Part shown: piece after piece, positions 8,127 to 16,962 of the stretch
Layout of the letters: the number at the start of each line of letters is the position of its first letter
How positions within the stretch are numbered: the stretch's first letter is position 1
Origin: Actinomycetota bacterium
Lineage (GTDB): Bacteria > Actinomycetota > Thermoleophilia > Gaiellales > Gaiellaceae
Direction: 5' to 3'
Length of the DNA: 63,756 bases
NCBI GenBank assembly: GCA_005888435.1
Contig: VAXO01000026.1
Span: forward strand, 1-63,756
Translations under genes and position numbers: made by a program
Notes under the pieces: model-generated
The model's database searches: none
What the model was told of the DNA's origin: nothing
What the model saw: the letters and a program-made list of their open reading frames with translations, nothing else

Positions 8127-9863
8127 GTGAAGATCGTCTGTCTCGTCAAACAGGTTCCGCGGGCGGACTCGATCGAGTTCGACGCGGAGACGAAGCAGCT
8201 TCGGCGCGAAGGCGTCCCGCTGCTCCTGAATCCGTTCGACGCGGCTGCCGTCACGCACGCCGCCGCACACGACGCCGAGGTGATCGCGATGACGATGGGG
8301 CCACCGCAGGCGGAGGCCGCGCTGCGCACGTGCCTCGGGCTCGGCGCCGACCGCTGCATCCACCTCTCCGACCGCGTCTTCGCCGTAGCCGACACGCTCG
8401 GAACCTCGCGGACGCTCGCGCTGGCGATCCGGCACGAGGGCGACGTCGATCTCGTCGTGTGCGGTCGCAAGACGACCGACTCCGAGACGTGGCAGGTGCC
8501 ACCGGAGACCGCGGCGTTCCTCGGCTGGCCGCACCTGACCAGCATCGTCGACACCGAGTTGCACGAGGGCGTGCTGCGCGCCACCCGCGAAACCGACGAC
8601 GGGTATGAGACCTGGGAGGTCCCCGGGCCGGCGGTCGTCTCGCTCGCATACGCCCGCGAAGCCGGCGCCGAGGCAGACGGACGCATCGATGTGTGGACCG
8701 CGCGCGACCTTGTCGACGACCTGCGGGAGAACGACAAGCGCTTCGGACAGACCGGCTCGCCGACGCGCGTGCTCGCCGTCCGTGACGTAACGCCCGAGCG
8801 CGCAGGCGACCGCTACGCCGACCTACCGACCGCTGTCGACCGGATCCGCGCGCTGGCCGCCGAGCGCGGGCCGGAGCCGACGAGCTGGGACAAGCCCGAG
8901 AGGCTCGGCGAGCAGCCGTCTCCAAAGCGGTACGACTGCTGGACTTTCGTCGAGCTCGACGAGGGCCGCCCGGCACGCGTGTCGCTGGAGCTGCTTGCAA
9001 AGGGGCGGGAGCTGGCGGGCAAGCTGGGCGGCGACAACGTCGCGCTCGTCTTCGGGCCGGACGTGTCGGCCGAGCTCGCGCGGCATGGCGCCGACCGCGT
9101 CGTCCTCGTCGACGGACTGGACGAGTACGACCCGCAAAGCTGGGCGGCCGCACTCCGCCAGGTTGTCGAACAGCGGCGCCCGCATGTGCTGCTGATCCCG
9201 GCCACCGCCAACGGACGCGATCTCGGCCCGCGTGTCGCCGGCGAGCTCGAGCTCGGCATGACGGGCGACTGCGTCGGCCTGAACATCGACCGCGCCGGCC
9301 GGCTGATCCAGACGAAGCCCGCGTACGGCGGCAACATCGTCTCGGTGATCATGGGCGCGACCACGCCGCAGCTCGCGACCGTGCGGCCGCGGATGTTCGA
9401 GCCACTCGAGCCGCGCGACGTTCAAGCTGAGGTCGAGCGCATCGAGGTTGAGCTGCCCGCCGTGGACATTCGCCGCGTCGAGCGGAAGGAGGCACCCGCA
9501 CGCGAGCTCGACGAGGCCGACGTAATCGTGTGCCTCGGGTCCGAGCTGCCGCCTGACGACATTCCGCGGGCGCGGGAGCTCGCCGAGCGCGCAGGCGCAG
9601 CGGTCGGCGCAACGCGCACGGTGTGCGAACGCGGAGATCTGCCGATGAACCGTGCGATCGGCCTGTTCGGCCGTCAGGTTGCGCCGCGCCTGCTCGTCGC
9701 CGTCGGCGTGCCCGGCGATGTCGAGGAGCAGACGGGCTTCGTCAAGGCAGGCGTGATCGCGGCCGTCAACCACGCCGAGGCGCCGATGCTCGATGCCGCC
9801 GACGTCGGCGCGATCATCCACTGGGAGGCGGCGATTCCCGCACTCTCAGGCGCGCTGCGCTAA
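8127..9863 (+). CDS. Fused electron transfer flavoprotein beta-alpha polypeptide (EtfB-EtfA)
   Basis: GTG start; N-half MKIVCLVKQVPRADSIEFD...LLNPFDAAAVTHA (EtfB), C-half VALVFGPDVSAELARHGADRVVLVDG...GRDLGPRVAGELELGMTGDCVGLNID...AGAAVGATRTVCE...IGLFGRQVAP (EtfA). Confidence 0.85.
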   Translation: MKIVCLVKQVPRADSIEFDAETKQLRREGVPLLLNPFDAAAVTHAAAHDAEVIAMTMGPPQAEAALRTCLGLGADRCIHLSDRVFAVADTLGTSRTLALAIRHEGDVDLVVCGRKTTDSETWQVPPETAAFLGWPHLTSIVDTELHEGVLRATRETDDGYETWEVPGPAVVSLAYAREAGAEADGRIDVWTARDLVDDLRENDKRFGQTGSPTRVLAVRDVTPERAGDRYADLPTAVDRIRALAAERGPEPTSWDKPERLGEQPSPKRYDCWTFVELDEGRPARVSLELLAKGRELAGKLGGDNVALVFGPDVSAELARHGADRVVLVDGLDEYDPQSWAAALRQVVEQRRPHVLLIPATANGRDLGPRVAGELELGMTGDCVGLNIDRAGRLIQTKPAYGGNIVSVIMGATTPQLATVRPRMFEPLEPRDVQAEVERIEVELPAVDIRRVERKEAPARELDEADVIVCLGSELPPDDIPRARELAERAGAAVGATRTVCERGDLPMNRAIGLFGRQVAPRLLVAVGVPGDVEEQTGFVKAGVIAAVNHAEAPMLDAADVGAIIHWEAAIPALSGALR

Positions 9864-10654
9864 TGCTGCTGCAGCTGCACGAATGGGGCGACGCGAGCGC
9901 CCCGCCGGTGGTCTGCGTGCACGGGGTCAACGCGCACGGCCGGCGCTATCGCAAGCTCGCGGAGGAGCGCCTCGCGAAACGGTTTCGCGTACTCGCACCG
10001 GACCTGCGGGGGCACGGCGGCTCCGAGTGGGAACCTCCGTGGACGATCGCCACGCACGTCCACGACCTGCTCGAGACGCTGGACGATGCCGGCGTGCCCA
10101 GCGCCGATTGGATCGGGCATTCGTTCGGCGCCCGGCTCGTGCTCGAGCTTGCCGCCCTCGACGCGGACCGCATCGAGCGAGCGGTGCTGCTCGATCCCGC
10201 GATCCAGCTGCTCCCGCATGTCGGCTTCGACTTCGCGGAACGCGAGCGTTTGGACCGGGCCTACGACACGCCGGAGGCGGCAATCGCCGAACGGCTCGAC
10301 TCGGGCGTGCCGACACCGCGGGAGTACCTCGAGGAAGAGAACCGCGAGCACCTCGTTCAGGACGCGGACGGGAAATTCCGCTTCCGCTACTGTCAGGCTG
10401 CTGTCGTCGCGATGTACGGCGAGCTGTGTACGCCGCCACCCGCACCTGAGACGTTGCGCATGCCGGCACTGCTCGTGCACGCGGGCCAGTTCGGTCTCGT
10501 GCGCGAGGATCAGCTGGAGGTGTACGAGCGCGCCCTCGGCGATCGGCTACGCGTCGCCGAAGTCCCCGGGGGGCACATCGTCTACTGGGATGCCTTCGAG
10601 CAGACCGCGGACGCAATCGAGCAGTTTCTAGAGGATCCGCGCCCCGAGGCCTGA
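9863..10654 (+). CDS. Alpha/beta hydrolase
   Basis: VVCVHGVNAHGRRY, LAPDLRGHGGSEWEP, DWIGHSFGARLVLELA; TAATG coupling to upstream etf. Confidence 0.88.
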   Translation: MLLQLHEWGDASAPPVVCVHGVNAHGRRYRKLAEERLAKRFRVLAPDLRGHGGSEWEPPWTIATHVHDLLETLDDAGVPSADWIGHSFGARLVLELAALDADRIERAVLLDPAIQLLPHVGFDFAERERLDRAYDTPEAAIAERLDSGVPTPREYLEEENREHLVQDADGKFRFRYCQAAVVAMYGELCTPPPAPETLRMPALLVHAGQFGLVREDQLEVYERALGDRLRVAEVPGGHIVYWDAFEQTADAIEQFLEDPRPEA

Positions 10655-11536
10655 CGCAACGAGCTCGACCGCCAGCTCGCCGGTCTCGTTCTCGCGGTCG
10701 AGGATCGGGTTGACCTCGACGACGTCGAGCGAGGTCGCGACGCCCGACTCGGCGATCAGCTCCATCGCAAGGTGCGCCTCGCGATAGTTGAGGCCGCCGC
10801 GCACGGGCGTGCCGACTCCCGGCGCGACGTCGGGATCGATGACGTCCATGTCGAGACTGACGTGCACGAAGCCCGGCCCGGCGACGTGCGCGAGCGCCTC
10901 GCGCACAGCGTGCTCGACGCCGAGGCGATCGACGTCGCTCATCGTGAAGACAAGTGCGTCCAGCCCCTTGAGCAGCTCCCGCTCGCCGTCGTCGAGGGAG
11001 CGGACGCCGATCAGAGCCACGCGGCTCGGCACAACCGCCGGCAGGTCCCAGCCGTCTCCCTGGAACCGCTCGCCCGCCAGGCCCAGCGCGGCGGCAAGCA
11101 CCATCCCGTGGACGTTGCCACTCGGACTCGTCTCCGGGCTGTTCAGGTCGCCGTGGGCGTCGATCCAGATCACGCCTCCAGGCCCGTGCACGCGGTGCAG
11201 CCCGCCGAGCGTCCCGAGCGCGACCGAGTGGTCGCCGCCGAGGACGATCGGAATAGACCCGTCGCCGGCGGCATCCGCCACGAGCTCGGCGATGTGTCCG
11301 CACGTCTCCTTGATCTGAGGCAGGAAGCGGGCGTGCTCGTCGCCGGCGTCGATGGCCTCCGCCACCGCCGTGCCGACGTTGCCGCGGTCGGCGTAGGCAT
11401 AGCCGAGGCCCTCGATCCGGGCGTCGAGCCCGGCGTAGCGGATCGCGGAAGGGCCCATGTCGACACCGCGGCGCCCGGCCCCGAGGTCGAGGGCGGCCCC
11501 GATGATCGCGACCTTCCGGCCTGGTTGCATCGACAT
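10628..11536 (-). CDS. rocF: Arginase
   Basis: VVLGGDHSVALGTLGGL, WIDAHGDLNSPETSPSGNVHGM, VSLDMDVIDPDVAPGVGTPV. Confidence 0.92.
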   Translation of the reverse strand: MSMQPGRKVAIIGAALDLGAGRRGVDMGPSAIRYAGLDARIEGLGYAYADRGNVGTAVAEAIDAGDEHARFLPQIKETCGHIAELVADAAGDGSIPIVLGGDHSVALGTLGGLHRVHGPGGVIWIDAHGDLNSPETSPSGNVHGMVLAAALGLAGERFQGDGWDLPAVVPSRVALIGVRSLDDGERELLKGLDALVFTMSDVDRLGVEHAVREALAHVAGPGFVHVSLDMDVIDPDVAPGVGTPVRGGLNYREAHLAMELIAESGVATSLDVVEVNPILDRENETGELAVELVASGLGARIL

Positions 11537-11585
11537 GGCCGACAAGGCTAACTTCCGCCGAATGGGGAATCTCGATGCGGTAGCC

Positions 11586-11957
11586 ATGATCCGGGTTCTG
11601 CTCGCCGACGACGACCAACCTTTCCTCGACGCGCTCTCGCCGTTGATCGAGCGACAACCCGAGCTCGCCGTCGTCGGGCAGGCGCTCGACGGGCTGGCCG
11701 CGATCGAGCTGGCGGACGAGCTGTCGCCTGATGCGGTCGTGATCGACCTTCACATGCCGCGGCTGGACGGCGTGAGCGCCGTCGCGCGGCTGCGGCGCGA
11801 CCATCCGAACATGTGCGTCATCGCACTGACCGGCGACGAGGCCCCCGCGCTGCATCGTGCGGTCACGGAAGCCGGGGCGGACGCGGTGCTGGTCAAAGAC
11901 GAGTTCGTCGACGTGCTCGTCGACCGGCTCGCCGGCGCGCGCGCAGGAGTCGCTTAG
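11586..11957 (+). CDS. Stand-alone receiver-domain response regulator
   Basis: MIRVLLADDDQPFLDALSPLIERQPELAVVGQA...VVIDLHMPRLDGVSAV...VKDEF; no output domain. Confidence 0.8.
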   Translation: MIRVLLADDDQPFLDALSPLIERQPELAVVGQALDGLAAIELADELSPDAVVIDLHMPRLDGVSAVARLRRDHPNMCVIALTGDEAPALHRAVTEAGADAVLVKDEFVDVLVDRLAGARAGVA

Positions 11958-13201
11958 GGCCGCCGGTAAACTTCGGCCTCCCTTTGGCGAGGTAGCTCAG
12001 TTGGTAGAGCACACGGCTGAAAACCGTGGTGTCGCCGGTTCGATTCCGGCCCTCGCCACTGCCACAGCGCCGTGGCGATGGCGATCGCGATGAGCGCCAG
12101 AGCGACGACATCCACCGACGCCGACAACGACAGGCGGAGGTCGACGATCCCGGTCGCAATCACCGCTGACGCTACCAGGAGGTAGATGCAGCTGATAAAT
12201 GCGGAGGTGACCTCGCCACGACGCTCCGAGGGAGCGAGGTCGTTCAGCTCCTGCTGCGCGTTCAGGAAAGCGAGGCCGTGGCCGCCGCCCGCAGCTACCG
12301 CGCCCAAGAGGAGGCAGGCGAGCGACTTGAATGGTCCCGCGAGAACGAGCCCGCCGAGACCCAGCGCGAGCAGCGCAAGACCGGCGGCCTGGTCCGGACG
12401 GCGCCGGCCTTCGAACCGCTGCGCGACGATCTGGGAGACGCAGGACGCGAGCAGCGCCACCGAGGCGATCAACGCAAGCAGCGCGAGGTTCGTCGTCCCG
12501 AGCAGGTCGCCGGCGTAGGACGGGACAATCGACAGTAAGAGCGCGACGCTCGCCCAGACCGTGGCCGCGGTGAGGCTCACCCGGAAGAAGTCGCGGCGAA
12601 GCGCGGCGGGCACACGGGGCCACTCGATGCGCCACCCTTCGCGCTCACGTCCAGCCGGTTCGGGCACCGTCAGCGATGCCGCGGCGGTGAGCGCGGTCAG
12701 GCCGAGCGCGACCAGGAAGCAGAGCTCGAGCGGATTTGGCGCCCATTCCGCGAGCGCGCCGGCGAACAGCGGGCCGACTGCGCTGCCACCAGCCTGCGCA
12801 AGACCGGCCAGCAGCGCCGCCCGCCGACGGTCGCCGGCTGGATCCAGCTCGACCAGAGCTGACGCTGCGGCACCGCTGATCATCCCGACAGCAAGCCCCT
12901 GGAGGGCCCGAGCGGCATACAGCCACGCGACGCCGTCGGCCGCGGCGAAGACAACGAGTGCCACGGCTGCCACCGAGAGGCCGGCGAACAGGACCGGCCT
13001 CCGGCCGAAGCGGTCCGAGAGGCGTCCGAAGAGGATCAGAGCCGGCACGAGCACGAACGCGTACGTCGCGAAGATGGAGGTGAGCACGAGGCTCGAGAAG
13101 CCGAACTCCCGCGCATAGACCGCGTAGAGCGGCGTCGCCAGGTTCGCGCCGGCCATCAGCACCAGCCAGGCGATCCAGACCGTCGACACGGCCCTGTTCA
13201 C
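11954..13201 (-). CDS. MFS transporter; C-terminus reads antisense through tRNA-Phe
   Basis: Twelve-TM-like hydrophobic profile, LFGRLSDRFGRRPVLF signature; frame ends ...LWQWRGPESNRRHHGFQPCALPTELPRQREAEVYRRP*. Confidence 0.85.
   Translation of the reverse strand: MNRAVSTVWIAWLVLMAGANLATPLYAVYAREFGFSSLVLTSIFATYAFVLVPALILFGRLSDRFGRRPVLFAGLSVAAVALVVFAAADGVAWLYAARALQGLAVGMISGAAASALVELDPAGDRRRAALLAGLAQAGGSAVGPLFAGALAEWAPNPLELCFLVALGLTALTAAASLTVPEPAGREREGWRIEWPRVPAALRRDFFRVSLTAATVWASVALLLSIVPSYAGDLLGTTNLALLALIASVALLASCVSQIVAQRFEGRRRPDQAAGLALLALGLGGLVLAGPFKSLACLLLGAVAAGGGHGLAFLNAQQELNDLAPSERRGEVTSAFISCIYLLVASAVIATGIVDLRLSLSASVDVVALALIAIAIATALWQWRGPESNRRHHGFQPCALPTELPRQREAEVYRRP
11986..12058 (+). 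tRNA. tRNA-Phe (GAA)
   Basis: GGCGAGG TA GCTC AGTTGGTA GAGC A CACGG CTGAAAA CCGTG GTGTC GCCGG TTCGATT CCGGC CCTCGCC A; anticodon GAA; no encoded CCA. Confidence 0.96.
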
Positions 13202-13308
13202 AATCTCCTCGCCTACCTGGGCGGCGGTGAACGGAAACCGAGCAAGGTCTCTAAAGGATTCGTTAAGACTGCCTCGGCGGGCCGGGCAGTCTGCTAGGAC
13301 TGTGCCCC

Positions 13309-13899
13309 GTGAAGGCGGCTCGTCTCCTCGGTTTGGCCTCGCTGGTCGGGGTCGTCTGCGTTGCCGTGCCGTCCCTGGGCCTCTCCAGCTCCGCGCCGAC
13401 AGCAGCGAAGTCTGCGAGCGCGTGCGGTCGGGAAGAGTTCGTGAGCACCCTCGAGGCCGTGTTCGGACGCTTCAAGACGCATCAGGCAGCTATCACCTTC
13501 CGGAATCGCGTGACGAGCCGCGGCTTCGTGAACGCGAACATCATCGAGGGCTGCGACGGGTTCCGGGTGGTCCTCCGCGGGATCGACACGTTCGACGTGG
13601 GCGTCGACCTGCAGAGCGAGGCGCGCAAGGAAGGCTTCGCCGTCACGCTCGAGTGCATCCAGGCAAAGCAGATCGGCATCTGGGACGGGATCCTCGGTCA
13701 CGGACGTGACCGCCCCAGCGCGAACGCGATCGCGAGCCGTGCCGCGTCCGTCGGTTTTCCCGGAGCGAAGCTTCGCAGCGATCCCTGCGGCGGATTCGAG
13801 GTTTACGTCGCCGGATTCCCGGACCAGCGCTCGGCCCAGTCTTGGGCGGAAGCCGCACGAGCCCGCGGGTTCCCCGACGCGGCCGCAGAGCTGAACTAG
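13309..13899 (+). CDS. Secreted protein with SPOR-like repeats
   Basis: Signal peptide MKAARLLGLASLVGVVCVAVPSLGL; two similar repeats GCDGFRVVLRGIDTF...EARKEGF and PCGGFEVYVAGFPDQRSAQSWAEAARARGF. Confidence 0.65.
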   Translation: MKAARLLGLASLVGVVCVAVPSLGLSSSAPTAAKSASACGREEFVSTLEAVFGRFKTHQAAITFRNRVTSRGFVNANIIEGCDGFRVVLRGIDTFDVGVDLQSEARKEGFAVTLECIQAKQIGIWDGILGHGRDRPSANAIASRAASVGFPGAKLRSDPCGGFEVYVAGFPDQRSAQSWAEAARARGFPDAAAELN

Positions 13900-13907
13900 C
13901 AAGAAGA

Positions 13908-13948
13908 AGGTCGTCCGGGCCGGTGATACCGAGCCGCGAACGACCTTG
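13908..13948. terminator. Nested hairpin between convergent genes (possible bidirectional terminator)
   Basis: AAGGTCGT..CGG..GGTgatACC..CCG..ACGACCTT between the SPOR-like gene (+) and the methyltransferase (-). Confidence 0.45.
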
Positions 13949-13959
13949 TGCCCTGGAGC

Positions 13960-14592
13960 TTAAGTGCCGCTGGCCTTGCGGGCAAGCAGCGCGTTGCCGC
14001 GACCGGCGTCGAACTCCGCAAACTCCGTGAATCCGCGCCTCGCGAGCTCCTCTCGCAGTCGGTTGGTGGGAACGTAGATCGGCGTCTCCGCGCCGCTCGA
14101 GAACGCGAACACCGCATGACCGCCGGGCGCGACGACGCGGGCGACCTCGTCGAAGAACGGAATCATGTTCGCGTGCGCCGCGAGGTCGAACGTGGCGTCG
14201 CCGAACGGCAGCGCTGACGCGTCGGCGCGCTCGAAGCGCAGCCGGTCGCCTAGCTCCCCCGGCGTGTTCCGGCGCGCCTGTTCGAGCATCGCCTCGGACA
14301 GGTCGACGCCGACGATCTGCGCCTCGGGAAAACGCTGCGCCAGCCTCAGCGCGCCCGCACCTGTTCCGGTGCCGACGTCGAGGATGCGCGCCGGCGGGTG
14401 CTCCAGCGCTGCGAGAGCCGCTTCGTACGGCGCGAGCGTGTCCTCGAGGCGCATCGAGTCCCAGACGGGCGCGAGCGCATCGAACTGCCGGCGCACAAAG
14501 GGACGAAAGAGCTTCCACAGCAGCGGGTTGCGCACCGCGGCGTCAGTCGCGAGGCGCGCGAAGCGTCGCCCGATTGCCACCCGGTCGATCAC
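13960..14592 (-). CDS. SAM-dependent methyltransferase (class I, UbiE-like)
   Basis: ILDVGTGTGAGALRLAQRFPEAQIVGVDLSEAML. Confidence 0.85.
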   Translation of the reverse strand: MIDRVAIGRRFARLATDAAVRNPLLWKLFRPFVRRQFDALAPVWDSMRLEDTLAPYEAALAALEHPPARILDVGTGTGAGALRLAQRFPEAQIVGVDLSEAMLEQARRNTPGELGDRLRFERADASALPFGDATFDLAAHANMIPFFDEVARVVAPGGHAVFAFSSGAETPIYVPTNRLREELARRGFTEFAEFDAGRGNALLARKASGT

Positions 14593-15401
14593 GTCGGCTC
14601 GAAACGGATACGCACGTCCCGCCCGGGCTTCGTCCCGAGCATCGCCGCCGCGTTGCCGCCGTTGATCGCGATCGACAGGTTGCGGTAGGAGTCCTCGTAC
14701 AGGATCAGGTCGCCCCGCCTGGCGTCGGCGAACGTCCGGGCGGCGACCGCGTAGTAGCGCTCGGGGCCGATCTGCAGCTCGACCCGTGTGCCCGGCACGA
14801 TGCCAACCGCGTCGGCGTGCGAACGATCGAGGTTGAGCTGGACGTTCCCGAAGCGGTCGATCGCAAGGACGGTGGCGTGGATGCGCGACGTGCCGATCTC
14901 CGGTTCGGGCAGGTCGAGGCGCGCGAGCGCGTCGGCCGCGATCGGCGGGCCGAGCTCGGCGAGCTCGACCCCGAGCGCGAGATGCGCAGCAGCGGGAGAG
15001 AAGAGATCGCGTCCGTGGAACGTCCGTGAGACGGAATCGAGCGCATAGTCGGGATTCGCGAGCTCGTGCGCGACGTCGATGCCGCCGAACTTCTCGGCGG
15101 CAGGAATGAGCAGGCCGTTGTCAGGTCCGACGTGGATGCGGCCGGACTTGTCGCGCAATGCAAGCGCGCGGCGCGAACCGCCGACGCCCGGGTCTACGAC
15201 GGCGAGGTGCACGCCGACAGGCATGAAGGGCAGCGAGTTCGCGAGCGTCAGCGCACCCTGCAATACGCCCTGCGGCGGGATGCCGTGCGTGACGTCGATG
15301 ATCTCTGCGTCCGGCGCGATCCGCTTCATGACGCCGTGGCAGGTTCCGACGAAGTCGTCCTGCAGGCCGAAGTCGGTCAGGAAGGTGATGATGCGCGCCA
15401 C
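14589..15401 (-). CDS. SAM hydroxide adenosyltransferase (SAM hydrolase, former DUF62)
   Basis: MARIITFLTDFGLQDDFVGTCHGVMKRIAPDAEIIDVTHGIPPQ ... VVDPGVGGSRRALAL ... VGPDNGLL. Confidence 0.9.
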   Translation of the reverse strand: MARIITFLTDFGLQDDFVGTCHGVMKRIAPDAEIIDVTHGIPPQGVLQGALTLANSLPFMPVGVHLAVVDPGVGGSRRALALRDKSGRIHVGPDNGLLIPAAEKFGGIDVAHELANPDYALDSVSRTFHGRDLFSPAAAHLALGVELAELGPPIAADALARLDLPEPEIGTSRIHATVLAIDRFGNVQLNLDRSHADAVGIVPGTRVELQIGPERYYAVAARTFADARRGDLILYEDSYRNLSIAINGGNAAAMLGTKPGRDVRIRFEPT

Positions 15402-16027
15402 GCCGCGGCGGAGTCTACGAGCCCTCGGAGGTCGTGCGACTCGGCCTCGGCCACCACCTCGACGCCTGCGCTGCGCGCGGCGCCCGTCGTCTGCGGCCCG
15501 ATCGAGATCGCAGGGCCGCTCCCGCCCGCCCGGCCATACGCGCGCGCGGCCGACGGCGACGCCAGTAGCACGACGTCAGCCTCGGCCAGTTGTTCGACCG
15601 GCTGCTCGACCGTGCGGTACGCCGCGACGAAGTGGGCGTCGAGCTCGTCGGCGAGATGGTCGCGCGCGCCCTCGGCTCCGACGAAGAGAACGAGCCCGTG
15701 CCGCCCGGCGAACGCCTCGACGAGACCTTCCTGGGTGTGAACGCTCGCAACGAGCCCCGGGTCCCATCCGGCCGCAGCGAGCGTGTCCGCCGTGCCCGGT
15801 CCGATCGCGGCGACGCGCGCAGGCCGGCTCATCGCTCGGCGCGCTAGCTCACGCGCACCGTTCGGGCTCGTGACCACGACCCAGTCGTAGCCGTCGACGT
15901 CGATCGGCTCGTCCGAGAGCGGCTCGATCTCGATCAGCGGCTGTTCGACGACGTCGAAGCCCTGCGCGCGGAGCGCGTCGCTGAGCGGCTGCGCCTGCGC
16001 AGCCGGGCGCGTCACGAGCACCTTCAC
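15377..16027 (-). CDS. hemD: Uroporphyrinogen-III synthase
   Basis: GTG start; KVLVTRPAAQAQPLSDALRAQGFDVVEQPLIEIEPL... WVVVTSPNGARELA; next to hemC. Confidence 0.85.
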   Translation of the reverse strand: MKVLVTRPAAQAQPLSDALRAQGFDVVEQPLIEIEPLSDEPIDVDGYDWVVVTSPNGARELARRAMSRPARVAAIGPGTADTLAAAGWDPGLVASVHTQEGLVEAFAGRHGLVLFVGAEGARDHLADELDAHFVAAYRTVEQPVEQLAEADVVLLASPSAARAYGRAGGSGPAISIGPQTTGAARSAGVEVVAEAESHDLRGLVDSAAAWRASSPS

Positions 16028-16860
16028 GGCACGGCGGCGAGCAGCTCCTGCGCAAGCGCCGCAGGATCGTCGCCGGTGCGCCGTTCGATCCAGCTCCCGT
16101 CCTCGGCCGCGACGAGCGCTGTCAGCCGTTCGCCGTCGTGGTGCGCCGCGACCGGCGCGAGACAACCCCCGCCGATCGCCGCAACACAGGCGCGTTCCGC
16201 TTCGACACGGCGACGGGTTGCCGCATGGTCCGCCGCCCCGACGAGGTGCTCCTCACCGGCGCGCACCTGCAGCGCGAGCGCACCCTGGCCGGCCTCGGGA
16301 ACCAGCTCTTCGGGATCGAAGCGATGGCCGATCTCGCGGCCGAGACCGAGCCGGTCGAGCCCGCAGGCCGCGAGCACCACCGCGTCGAGCCCCCGCTCTC
16401 GGCGCTTGCGCAACCGCGTGTCGACGTTGCCCCGAAGCGGCTCGATCGAGAGCGATGGCTCGATCGCGAGCAGCTGTGCGCGACGACGGATGGAGGCCGT
16501 GCCGATCCGCATCCCGGGACGGATCGCTTCTGCGCCGCACAGCGCATCGCGTGGGTCGTCCCGCTCGATGTAGGCGCCGACTGCGAGCCCGTCGGTGTCG
16601 GTGGAGGTCATGTCCTTCGCCGAATGCACGGCGACGTCGACGCGGCGGTCGAGCAACGCCTCCTCCAGCTCCTTGACGAACACGCCGCGCGCTCCGATCT
16701 CTCCGAACGGCCGCGTGCGATCGCGATCGCCCGCCGTCGTGATCGGGACGAGGGCGATCTCGATGCCCGGCGCGCGCAGCCGCGCTGCTGCGCCCTCGGC
16801 CTGGGTCAGTGCGAGCCTACTGCCGCGGGAGCCGACGCGAATCAGCACGGCACCACACAC
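16024..16860 (-). CDS. hemC: Hydroxymethylbilane synthase (porphobilinogen deaminase)
   Basis: IRVGSRGSRLALTQ, FVKELEEALLDRRVDVAVHSAKDM, GNVDTRLRK. Confidence 0.95.
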   Translation of the reverse strand: MCGAVLIRVGSRGSRLALTQAEGAAARLRAPGIEIALVPITTAGDRDRTRPFGEIGARGVFVKELEEALLDRRVDVAVHSAKDMTSTDTDGLAVGAYIERDDPRDALCGAEAIRPGMRIGTASIRRRAQLLAIEPSLSIEPLRGNVDTRLRKRRERGLDAVVLAACGLDRLGLGREIGHRFDPEELVPEAGQGALALQVRAGEEHLVGAADHAATRRRVEAERACVAAIGGGCLAPVAAHHDGERLTALVAAEDGSWIERRTGDDPAALAQELLAAVP

Positions 16861-16962
16861 GGTGTGAGCGCGTCCTGGCGACGCAGGGCCGCCGGCGCCG
16901 AACGCGGACGAACGCCGTCGGCACCTGCACCGGCAGCGGGCGGCCGATCAGATCCGCAGTCT

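Noticed and set aside
11954-12060. GPESNRRHHGFQPCALPTELPR as a conserved protein motif
   Set aside because: It is the translation of antisense tRNA, a well-known database artefact; reported only as an overlap observation.
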